Shown one piece after another: positions 1 through 11,972 of a stretch of DNA of 64,000 nt; the first letter of the stretch is position 1; each line of letters begins with the position of its first letter. This DNA is from Haliclystus octoradiatus. Lineage: Eukaryota; Cnidaria; Staurozoa; Stauromedusae; Haliclystidae. The position numbers were made by a program, and so were the translations under genes. The stretch spans positions 1,111,501-1,175,500 of the forward strand of contig OU744446.1 in the NCBI GenBank assembly GCA_916610825.1, given 5' to 3'. Below the pieces are notes generated by a model. It was given only the letters and a program-made list of their open reading frames with translations, did not search any database and was not told where the DNA came from.

Positions 1-3000
1 TATGATATGAGCCCTATGATATGACTATGATATGAGCCCTATGATATGACTATTATATGAGCCCTATGATATGACTATGATATGAGCCCTATGATATGAG
101 CCCTATGATATGACTATGATATGAGCCCTATGATATGACTATGATAAGAGCCCTATGATATGACTATGATATGAGCCCTATGATATGACTATTATATGAG
201 CCCTATGATATGACTATGACATGAGCCCTATGATATGACTATGACATGAGCCCTATGATATGACTATGATATGAGCCCTATGATATGACTATGATATGAG
301 CCCTATGATATGACTATGATATGAGCCTTATGATATGACTATTATATGAGCCCTATGATATGACTATGATATGAGCCCTATGATATGAGCCCTATGATAT
401 GACTATGATATGAGCCCTATGATATGAGCCCTATGATATGACTATGATATGAGCCCTATGATATGACTATGATATGAGCCCTATGATATGACTATGATAT
501 GAGCCTTATGATATGACTATTATATGAGCCCTATGATATGACTATGATATGAGCCCTATGATATGACTATGATATGAGCCCTATGATATGAGCCCTATGA
601 TATGACTATGATATGAGCCCTATGATATGACTATGATAAGAGCCCTATGATATGACTATGATATGAGCCCTATGATATGACTATGATAAGAGCCCTATGA
701 TATGACTATGATATGAGCCCTATGATATGACTATGATATGAGCCCTATGATATGACTATGATAAGAGCCCTATGATATGACTATTATATGAGCCCTATGA
801 TATGACTATGACATGAGCCCTATGATATGAGCCCTATGATATGACTATGATATGAGCCCTATGATATGACTATGATATGAGCCCTATGATATGACTATGA
901 TATGAGCCCTATGATATGACTATTATATGAGCCCTATGATATGACTATGATATGAGCCCTATGATATGACTATGATATGAGCCCTATGATATGACTATGA
1001 TATGAGCCCTATGATATGACTATGATATGAGCCCTATGATATGACTATGATATGAGCCCTATGATATGACTATGATAAGAGCCCTATGATATGACTATTA
1101 TATGAGCCCTATGATATGACTATGACATGAGCCCTATGATATGAGCCCTATGATATGACTATGATATGAGCCCTATGATATGACTATGATATGAGCCCTA
1201 TGATATGACTATGATATGAGCCCTATGATATGAGCCCTATGATATGAGCCCTATGATATGACTATGATATGAGCCCTATGATATGACTATGATATGAGCC
1301 CTATGATATGACTATGATATGAGCCCTATGATATGAGCCCTATGATATGACTATGATATGAGCCCTATGATATGACTATGATAAGAGCCCTATGATATGA
1401 CTATGATATGAGCCCTATGATATGACTATTATATGAGCCCTATGATATGACTATTATATGAGCCCTATGATATGACTATGATATGAGCCTTATGATATGA
1501 CTATGATATGAGCCCTATGATATGACTATGATATGAGCCCTATGATATGAGCCCTATGATATGACTATGATATGAGCCCTATGATATGAGCCCTATGATA
1601 TGACTATGATATGAGCCCTATGATATGACTATGATAAGAGCCCTATGATATGACTATGATATGAGCCCTATGATATGACTATTATATGAGCCCTATGATA
1701 TGACTATGATAAGAGCCCTATGATATGACTATGATATGAGCCCTATGATATGACTATTATATGAGCCCTATGATATGACTATTATATGAGCCCTATGATA
1801 TGACTATGATATGAGCCTTATGATATGACTATGATATGAGCCCTATGATATGACTATGATATGAGCCCTATGATATGAGCCCTATGATATGACTATGATA
1901 TGAGCCCTATGATATGAGCCCTATGATATGACTATGATATGAGCCCTATGATATGACTATGATAAGAGCCCTATGATATGACTATGATATGAGCCCTATG
2001 ATATGACTATTATATGAGCCCTATGATATGACTATGATATGAGCCCTATGATATGACTATGATATGAGCCTTATGATATGACTATGATATGAGCCCTATG
2101 ATATGACTATTATATGAGCCCTATGATATGACTATTATATGAGCCCTATGATATGACTATGATATGAGCCTTATGATATGACTATGATATGAGCCCTATG
2201 ATATGACTATGATATGAGCCCTATGATATGAGCCCTATGATATGACTATGATATGAGCCCTATGATATGAGCCCTATGATATGACTATGATATGAGCCCT
2301 ATGATATGACTATGATAAGAGCCCTATGATATGACTATGATATGAGCCCTATGATATGACTATTATATGAGCCCTATGATATGACTATGATAAGAGCCCT
2401 ATGATATGACTATGATATGAGCCCTATGATATGACTATTATATGAGCCCTATGATATGACTATTATATGAGCCCTATGATATGACTATGATATGAGCCTT
2501 ATGATATGACTATGATATGAGCCCTATGATATGACTATGATATGAGCCCTATGATATGAGCCCTATGATATGACTATGATATGAGCCCTATGATATGACT
2601 ATGATATGAGCCCTATGATATGAGCCCTATGATATGACTATGATATGAGCCCTATGATATGACTATGATAAGAGCCCTATGATATGACTATGATATGAGC
2701 CCTATGATATGACTATTATATGAGCCCTATGATATGACTATGACATGAGCCCTATGATATGAGCCCTATGATATGACTATGATATGAGCCCTATGATATG
2801 ACTATGATAAGAGCCCTATGATATGACTATGATATGAGCCCTATGATATGACTATGATATGAGCCCTATGATATGACTATGATATGAGCCCTATGATATG
2901 ACTATGATATGAGCCCTATGATATGACTATGATATGAGCCCTATGATATGAGCCCTATGATATGACTATGATATGAGCCCTATGATATGACTATGATATG

Positions 3001-6000
3001 AGCCCTATGATATGACTATGATATGAGCCCTATGATATGACTATGATATGAGCCCTATGATATGACTATGATATGAGCCCTATGATATGACTATGATATG
3101 AGCCCTATGATATGACTATGATATGAGCCCTATGATATGAGCCCTATGATATGACTATGATATGAGCCCTATGATATGACTATTATATCAGCCCTATGAT
3201 ATGACTATGATATGAGCCCTATGATATGACTATGATATGAGCCCTATGATATGACTATGATATGAGCCCTATGATATGACTATGATATGAGCCCTATGAT
3301 ATGACTATGATATGAGCCCTATGATATGACTATGATATGAGCCCTATGATATGACTATGATATGAGCCTTATGATATGACTATGATATGAGCCCTATGAT
3401 ATGACTATGATATGAGCCCTATGATATGACTATGATATGAGCCCTATGATATGACTTTGATATGAGCCCTATGATATGACTATGATATGAGCCCTATGAT
3501 ATGACTATGATATGAGCCCTATGATATGACTATGATATGAGCCCTATGATATGACTATGATATGAGCCCTATGATATGACTATGATAAGAGCCCTATGAT
3601 ATGACTATGACATGAGCCCTATGATATGACTATGATATGAGCCCTATGATATGAGCCCTATGATATGACTATGATATGAGCCCTATGATATGACTATTAT
3701 ATCAGCCCTATGATATGACTATGATATGAGCCCTATGATATGACTATGATATGAGCCCTATGATATGACTATGATATGAGCCCTATGATATGACTATTAT
3801 ATCAGCCCTATGATATGACTATGATATGAGCCCTATGATATGACTATGATATGAGCCCTATGATATGACTATGATATGAGCCCTATGATATGACTATGAT
3901 ATGAGCCCTATGATATGACTATGATATGAGCCCTATGATATGACTATGATATGAGCCCTATGATATGACTATGATATGAGCCTTATGATATGACTATGAT
4001 ATGAGCCCTATGATATGACTATGATATGAGCCCTATGATATGACTATGATATGAGCCCTATGATATGACTATGATATGAGCCCTATGATATGACTATGAT
4101 ATGACTATGATATGAGCCCTATGATATGAGCCCTATGATATGACTATGATATGACTATGATATGAGCCCTATGATATGACTATGATATGACTATGATATG
4201 AGCCCTATGATATGACTATGATATGACTATGATATGAGCCCTATGATATGACTATGATATGAGCCCTATGACATGAGCCCTATGATATGACTATGATATG
4301 ATATGAGCCCTATGATATGACTATGATATGAGCCCTATGATATGACTATGATATGAGCCCTATGATATGACTATGATATGAGCCCTATGATATGACTATG
4401 ATATGAGCCCTATGATATGACTATGATATGACTATGATATGAGCCCTATGATATGACTATGATATGAGCCCTATGATATGACTATGATATGACTATGATA
4501 TGAGCCCTATGATATGACTATGATATGAGCCCTATGACATGAGCCCTATGATATGACTATGATATGATATGAGCCCTATGATATGACTATGATATGAGCC
4601 CTATGATATGACTATGATATGACTATGATATGAGCCCTATGATATGACTATGATATGAGCCCTATGACATGAGCCCTATGATATGACTATGATATGATAT
4701 GAGCCCTATGATATGACTATGATATGACTATGATATGAGCCCTATGATATGACTATGATATGAGCCCTATGACATGAGCCCTATGATATGACTATGATAT
4801 GATATGAGCCCTATGATATGACTATGATATGAGCCCTATGATATGACTATGATATGAGCCCTATGATATGACTATGATATGAGCCCTATGATATGACTAT
4901 GATATGAGCCCTATGATATGACTATGATATGACTATGATATGAGCCCTATGATATGACTATGATATGAGCCCTATGACATGAGCCCTATGATATGACTAT
5001 GATATGATATGAGCCCTATGATATGACTATGATATGAGCCCTATGATATGACTATGATATGAGCCCTATGATATGACTATGATATGAGCCCTATGATATG
5101 ACTATGATATGAGCCCTATGATATGACTATGATATGAGCCCTATGACATGAGCCCTATGATATGACTATGATATGAGCCCTATGATATGACTATGATATG
5201 AGCCCTATGATATGACTATGATATGACTATGATATGAGCCCTATGATATGACTATGATATGAGCCCTATGACATGAGCCCTATGATATGACTATGATATG
5301 AGCCCTATGACATGAGCCCTATGATATGACTATGATATGAGCCCTATGATATGACTATGATATGAGCCCTATGATTTGACTATGATATGAGCCCTATGAT
5401 ATGACTATGATATGAGCCCTATGATATGACTATGATATGAGCCCTATGATATGAGCCCTATGATATGACTATGATATGAGCCCTATGATATGACTATGAT
5501 ATGAGCCCTATGATATGACTATGATATGAGCCTTATGATATGACTATGATATGAGCCCTATGATATGACTATGATATGAGCCCTATGATATGACTATGAT
5601 ATGAGCCCTATGATATGACTATGATATGAGCCCTATGATATGACTATGATATGAGCCCTATGATATGACTATGATATGAGCCCTATGATATGACTATGAT
5701 ATGAGCCCTATGATATGACTTTGATATGAGCCCTATGATATGACTATGATATGAGCCCTATGATATGACTATGATATGAGCCCTATGATATGACTATGAT
5801 ATGAGCCCTATGATATGACTATGATATGAGCCCTATGATATGACTATGACATGAGCCCTATGATATGACTATGATATGAGCCCTATGATATGACTATGAT
5901 ATGAGCCCTATGATATGACTATGATATGAGCCCTATGATATGACTATGATATGAGCCCTATGATATGACTTATGATATGAGCCCTATGATATGACTTATG

Positions 6001-7335
6001 ATATGAGCCCTATGATATGACTATGATATGAGCCCTATGATATGACTATGATATGAGCCCTATGATATGACTATGACATGAGACCTATGATATGACTATG
6101 ATATGAGCCCTATGATATGACTATGATATGAGCCCTATGATATGACTATGATATGAGCCCTATGATATGACTATGATATGAGCCCTATGATATGACTATG
6201 ATATGAGCCCTATGATATGACTTATGATATGAGCCCTATGATATGACTATGATATGAGCCCTATGATATGAGCCCTATGATATGACTATGATATGAGCCC
6301 TATGATATGAGCCCTATGATATGAGCCCTATGATATGACTATGATATGAGCCCTATGATATGACTATGACATGAGCCCTATGATATGACTATGATATGAG
6401 CCCTATGATATGACTATTATATGAGCCCTATGATATGACTATGACATGAGCCCTATGATATGACTATGATATGAGCCCTATGATATGACTATTATATGAG
6501 CCCTATGATATGACTTATGATATGAGCCCTATGATATGACTATGACATGAGCCCTATGATATGACTATTATATGAGCCCTATGATATGACTATGATATGA
6601 GCCCTATGATATGACTATGATATGAGCCCTATGATATGACTATGATATGAGCCCTATGATATGACTATGACATGAGCCCTATGATATGACTATGACATGA
6701 GCCCTATGATATGACTATGATATGAGCCCTATGATATGACTATGATATGAGCCCTATGATGTGACTATGATATGAGCCCTATGATATGACTATGATATGA
6801 GCCCTATGATATGACTATGATATGAGCCCTATGATATGACTATGATATGAGCCCTATGATATGACTATGACATGAGCCCTATGATATGAGCCCTATGATA
6901 TGACTATGATATGAGCCCTATGATATGACTATGATATGAGCCCTATGATATGAGCCCTATGATATGACTATGATATGAGCCCTATGATATGACTATGATA
7001 TGAGCCCTATGATATGACTATGATATGAGCCCTATGATATGACTATGACATGAGCCCTATGACATGAGCCCTATGATATGACTATGATATGAGCCCTATG
7101 ATATGACTATGACATGAGCCCTATGATATGAGCCCTATGATATGACTATGATATGAGCCCTATGATATGACTATGATATGAGCCCTATGATATGAGCCCT
7201 ATGATATGACTATGACATGAGCCCTATGATATGACTATGACATGAGCCCTATGATATGACTATGATATGAGCCCTATGATATGACTATGATATGAGCCCT
7301 ATGATGTGACTATGATATGAGCCCTATGATATGAC
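1..7335. repeat. Satellite array, 25-bp bipartite monomer, left block
   Basis: Uninterrupted tandem array that runs off the left edge. The monomer is a 14-bp half (TATGATATGAGCCC) followed by an 11-bp half (TATGATATGAC). The halves mostly alternate, but 14-14 and 11-11 neighbours also occur. Single-base variants recur: TATTATATGAG, TATGATAAGAG, TATGACATGAG, GAGCCTTA and TATATCAGCC. They cluster, so the array has local higher-order repeats. For example, a block with two TATTATATGAG monomers then GAGCCTTA recurs about every 324 bp near 1427-2500, and an extra TATGATATGATATGAG form marks about 4290-5010. There is no coding potential; stops fall in every monomer. Function is unknown; a heterochromatic satellite is the simple reading. 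Confidence 0.97.
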
Positions 7336-7340
7336 TGTAG

Positions 7341-7383
7341 GAACCTTCCTGAACCATCTAGAACATTCTAGAACATAGGAGAA
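7341..7383 (+). promoter_or_regulatory. Extended heat-shock element array in 5' LTR A
   Basis: Nine consecutive 5-bp steps read GAA(7341), TTC(7346), GAA(7351), ATC(7356), GAA(7361), TTC(7366), GAA(7371), TAG(7376), GAA(7381). Two perfect nGAAnnTTCnnGAAn triplets lie at 7340-7354 and 7360-7374, in phase with each other. This is the established binding site of heat-shock factor trimers. It sits about 70-115 bp upstream of the TATA-like box at 7455, which is a promoter-proximal place in U3. Heat response itself is inference. Confidence 0.75.
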
Positions 7384-7454
7384 CCTACATGACTCCCCGC
7401 ATGACTCACAATGACCGTGCATGATCTAGCAGCTTCTAGCATTTATCTAAACAC

Positions 7455-7460
7455 TATAAA
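7455..7460 (+). promoter_or_regulatory. TATA-like box of LTR A
   Basis: TATAAA followed by TACAG, downstream of the heat-shock elements. The same box occurs in the other three LTRs. It is the probable U3 core promoter. Confidence 0.45.
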
Positions 7461-7617
7461 TACAGTAAATGAAAACTATGAAAACTATGAGAACTTAATG
7501 TACAGTCTACTATCAACATGTCAACTTGGAATTAATATTATTATTCATAAGAAGAAATATACAAATCAATTCAACCTACGTTGTTATTATTATTTCTTCA
7601 ACATAATTCTACAGTTC

Positions 7618-7749
7618 TCATCAATTGGTCCGTCGAATTATAAGAACAACTCATCAATTGGTCCGTCGAATTATAAGAACAACTCATCAATTGGTCCGTC
7701 GAATTATAAGAACAACTCATCAATTGGTCCGTCGAATTACAAAAACAAC
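7618..7749 (+). repeat. 33-bp x4 tandem repeat across LTR end and primer-binding site, copy A
   Basis: Four exact-length 33-bp units (7618-7650, 7651-7683, 7684-7716, 7717-7749). Each unit begins TCATCAATTGGTCCGTCGAA, and the last has drifted near its end. The LTR terminus falls 6 bp into unit two. Each unit therefore contains an LTR end followed by a TGGTCCGTCGAA candidate primer-binding site, and the first candidate after the LTR starts at 7659. I could not match this site to a named tRNA. Confidence 0.8.
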
Positions 7750-8806
7750 TAATTATGAATAATCTTCAAGACTTTACAACATAATTTAAAATCTGAAAGT
7801 ATTTTATTACAACATGGAATTGAACACAACATTTTATTCACGACCGCGGCATCAAAACAATATAACTAGATTGATTTCCACACTGAAGAACAATGGCATT
7901 TTACGTAACTAATCAAAATACGCAGAAAACACAAGAAATGGAACTAAACACAAGAAATGGAACTAAACACAAGAAATGGAACTATAAACACAAGAGTGGA
8001 ACTATGGAACTACACACGAGAAATGGAAATAAACACAAGAAATGGAACTGAACACAAGGAATTGGATTACCCAAAACTGAAGAGACTGAACTAAAAAAGT
8101 AAGATTTTAAAATACTGAACATAAACCATTGAACATTCCAACATTTTGGAACTTTTAAATATTGAACACTAAACATTGGACATTCCAACATCATAAAACT
8201 TTTAAATATTGAAACATTCAACATTCAACTAAGAACATTGAAACACAATGAACACACTAAGAATACTAAACGAACTAAGAAACACACTAGAACACACAAC
8301 AGAGTTTAAAATTAAACACACAAGAATAAGCAACAACTCAAGAAAATACTGAATTCATCAAACACACAAGAATAAGCAACAACTCAAGAAAATACTGAAT
8401 TAATCAAGCACACAAGAATAAGCAACAACTCAAGAAAATACTGAATTCATCAAACTCACAAGCAAAAAATATGACTATAAAAGAAACATTGAAGATTACC
8501 AAGCTCATAGAAGAAACTGAAATTAAACCAAATATAACACTTGTATGAAAATTTCTTTTTCTGGAAATCCAAAGCAATTAAACAAATTGGTATGCACCAA
8601 AATTGTAATGAATTTTCTCATTAACTGTTATGCAATTAGTCTATAAGCATATCTAAAACCTTCATTAATAGCTTCTTCTACTATACCATAATTACTTACA
8701 TTTATATTTACATACATTTATTATTTACAATTTAGCATATATTAAAGCATTAATCTTTCTCATTTTTAGCCTATATCATGCACCTTTATTTATGGCTCCG
8801 CCATCT

Positions 8807-8818
8807 GGCGGGGGGAGT
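8807..8818 (+). other. Polypurine tract of copy A
   Basis: A GGCGGGGGGAG purine run ends 3 bp before the 3' LTR that starts at 8821. This is the usual plus-strand primer position of LTR elements and fixes the orientation of the element. Confidence 0.7.
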
Positions 8819-8820
8819 TA

Positions 8821-9141
8821 TGTAGGAACCTTCCTGAACCATCTAGAACATTCTAGAACATAGGAGAACCTACATGACTCCCCGCATGACTCACAATGAC
8901 CGTGCATGATCTAGCAGCTTCTAGCATTTATCTAAACACTATAAATACAGTAAATGAAAACTATGAAAACTATGAGAACTTAATGTACAGTCTACTATCA
9001 ACATGTCAACTTGGAATTAATATTATTATTCATAAGAAGAAATATACAAATCAATTCAACCTACGTTGTTATTATTATTTCTTCAACATAATTCTACAGT
9101 TCTCATCAATTGGTCCGTCGAATTATAAGAACAACTCATCA
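8821..9141 (+). repeat. 3' LTR, copy A
   Basis: Matches 7336-7656 throughout the bases compared. It is followed at once by TGAC and satellite. Its own heat-shock array is at 8826-8868. Confidence 0.82.
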
Positions 9142-10166
9142 TGACTATGATATGAGCCCTATGATATGACTATGATATGAGCCCTATGATATGACTATGA
9201 CATGAGCCCTATGATATGACTATGATATGAGCCCTATGATATGACTATTATATGAGCCCTATGATATGACTATGACATGAGCCCTATGATATGACTATGA
9301 TATGAGCCCTATGATATGACTATTATATGAGCCCTATGATATGACTTATGATATGAGCCCTATGATATGACTATGACATGAGCCCTATGATATGACTATT
9401 ATATGAGCCCTATGATATGACTATGATATGAGCCCTATGATATGACTATGATATGAGCCCTATGATATGACTATGATATGAGCCCTATGATATGACTATG
9501 ACATGAGCCCTATGATATGACTATGACATGAGCCCTATGATATGACTATGATATGAGCCCTATGATATGACTATGATATGAGCCCTATGATGTGACTATG
9601 ATATGAGCCCTATGATATGACTATGATATGAGCCCTATGATATGACTATGATATGAGCCCTATGATATGACTATGATATGAGCCCTATGATATGACTATG
9701 ACATGAGCCCTATGATATGAGCCCTATGATATGACTATGATATGAGCCCTATGATATGACTATGATATGAGCCCTATGATATGAGCCCTATGATATGACT
9801 ATGATATGAGCCCTATGATATGACTATGATATGAGCCCTATGATATGACTATGATATGAGCCCTATGATATGACTATGACATGAGCCCTATGACATGAGC
9901 CCTATGATATGACTATGATATGAGCCCTATGATATGACTATGACATGAGCCCTATGATATGAGCCCTATGATATGACTATGATATGAGCCCTATGATATG
10001 ACTATGATATGAGCCCTATGATATGAGCCCTATGATATGACTATGACATGAGCCCTATGATATGACTATGACATGAGCCCTATGATATGACTATGATATG
10101 AGCCCTATGATATGACTATGATATGAGCCCTATGATGTGACTATGATATGAGCCCTATGATATGAC
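9142..10166. repeat. Satellite block between the two retroelement copies
   Basis: Same 25-bp bipartite satellite. It is the duplicated counterpart of about 6311-7335, including the same order of variant monomers. Confidence 0.95.
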
Positions 10167-11972
10167 TGTAGGAACCTTCCTGAACCATCTAGAACATTCT
10201 AGAACATAGGAGAACCTACATGACTCCCCGCATGACTCACAATGACCGTGCATGATCTAGCAGCTTCTAGCATTTATCTAAACACTATAAATACAGTAAA
10301 TGAAAACTATGAAAACTATGAGAACTTAATGTACAGTCTACTATCAACATGTCAACTTGGAATTAATATTATTATTCATAAGAAGAAATATACAAATCAA
10401 TTCAACCTACGTTGTTATTATTATTTCTTCAACATAATTCTACAGTTCTCATCAATTGGTCCGTCGAATTATAAGAACAACTCATCAATTGGTCCGTCGA
10501 ATTATAAGAACAACTCATCAATTGGTCCGTCGAATTATAAGAACAACTCATCAATTGGTCCGTCGAATTACAAAAACAACTAATTATGAATAATCTTCAA
10601 GACTTTACAACATAATTTAAAATCTGAAAGTATTTTATTACAACATGGAATTGAACACAACATTTTATTCACGACCGCGGCATCAAAACAATATAACTAG
10701 ATTGATTTCCACACTGAAGAACAATGGCATTTTACGTAACTAATCAAAATACGCAGAAAACACAAGAAATGGAACTAAACACAAGAAATGGAACTAAACA
10801 CAAGAAATGGAACTATAAACACAAGAGTGGAACTATGGAACTACACACGAGAAATGGAAATAAACACAAGAAATGGAACTGAACACAAGGAATTGGATTA
10901 CCCAAAACTGAAGAGACTGAACTAAAAAAGTAAGATTTTAAAATACTGAACATAAACCATTGAACATTCCAACATTTTGGAACTTTTAAATATTGAACAC
11001 TAAACATTGGACATTCCAACATCATAAAACTTTTAAATATTGAAACATTCAACATTCAACTAAGAACATTGAAACACAATGAACACACTAAGAATACTAA
11101 ACGAACTAAGAAACACACTAGAACACACAACAGAGTTTAAAATTAAACACACAAGAATAAGCAACAACTCAAGAAAATACTGAATTCATCAAACACACAA
11201 GAATAAGCAACAACTCAAGAAAATACTGAATTAATCAAGCACACAAGAATAAGCAACAACTCAAGAAAATACTGAATTCATCAAACTCACAAGCAAAAAA
11301 TATGACTATAAAAGAAACATTGAAGATTACCAAGCTCATAGAAGAAACTGAAATTAAACCAAATATAACACTTGTATGAAAATTTCTTTTTCTGGAAATC
11401 CAAAGCAATTAAACAAATTGGTATGCACCAAAATTGTAATGAATTTTCTCATTAACTGTTATGCAATTAGTCTATAAGCATATCTAAAACCTTCATTAAT
11501 AGCTTCTTCTACTATACCATAATTACTTACATTTATATTTACATACATTTATTATTTACAATTTAGCATATATTAAAGCATTAATCTTTCTCATTTTTAG
11601 CCTATATCATGCACCTTTATTTATGGCTCCGCCATCTGGCGGGGGGAGTTATGTAGGAACCTTCCTGAACCATCTAGAACATTCTAGAACATAGGAGAAC
11701 CTACATGACTCCCCGCATGACTCACAATGACCGTGCATGATCTAGCAGCTTCTAGCATTTATCTAAACACTATAAATACAGTAAATGAAAACTATGAAAA
11801 CTATGAGAACTTAATGTACAGTCTACTATCAACATGTCAACTTGGAATTAATATTATTATTCATAAGAAGAAATATACAAATCAATTCAACCTACGTTGT
11901 TATTATTATTTCTTCAACATAATTCTACAGTTCTCATCAATTGGTCCGTCGAATTATAAGAACAACTCATCA
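10167..11972 (+). mobile_element. Non-autonomous LTR retrotransposon, copy B
   Basis: Counterpart of copy A at offset 2831 with no difference noticed: LTRs 10167-10487 and 11652-11972, heat-shock arrays 10172-10214 and 11657-11699, 33-bp repeat 10449-10580, purine tract 11638-11649. TGAC follows at 11973-11976. Because satellite flanks are duplicated too, copy B came from segmental duplication and not from a second insertion. Confidence 0.85.
10172..10214 (+). promoter_or_regulatory. Extended heat-shock element array in 5' LTR B
   Basis: Same seven perfect GAA/TTC pentamers in a nine-step array as in LTR A. Repeated again in the 3' LTR at 11657-11699. Confidence 0.72.

Larger units (their letters stand above)
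7336..7656 (+). repeat. 5' LTR, copy A
   Basis: 321 bp, TG to CA. It starts with a heat-shock-element array, has a TATA-like TATAAA at 7455-7460, and ends inside a 33-bp tandem repeat. The short open frame beginning at 7411 is a by-product of this LTR and is not a gene. Confidence 0.82.
7336..9141 (+). mobile_element. Non-autonomous LTR retrotransposon, copy A
   Basis: An 1806-bp element with two 321-bp LTRs (7336-7656 and 8821-9141) that begin TGTAGG and end CATCA. A 4-bp TGAC direct repeat flanks it (7332-7335 and 9142-9145), as expected of a target duplication, although TGAC is also common in the satellite. A purine tract lies just before the 3' LTR, and a TGG-starting candidate primer-binding site lies 2 bp after the 5' LTR. 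The internal part is A-rich and contains short tandem repeats, including a roughly 19-bp GAAATGGAACTAAACACAA motif near 7930-7990 and three 46-bp units at 8314-8451. No gag, protease, RT or integrase reading frame exists, so it would need proteins from another element. Orientation follows the purine tract and the TATA box. Superfamily is unresolved. Confidence 0.85.

Noticed and set aside
1-7335. CRISPR-like look of regular short repeats
   Set aside because: No unique spacers; both 14-bp and 11-bp parts repeat throughout. Eukaryotic satellite.
7411-7752. 113-codon frame in the retroelement, repeated at 8896, 10242 and 11727
   Set aside because: It lies within the LTR and 33-bp repeats and has no gag or other retroelement similarity; the repeats alone keep it open.
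7982-8224. 80-codon minus-strand frame inside the retroelement (and at 10813)
   Set aside because: Arises from A-rich simple repeats on the opposite strand; no recognised similarity.
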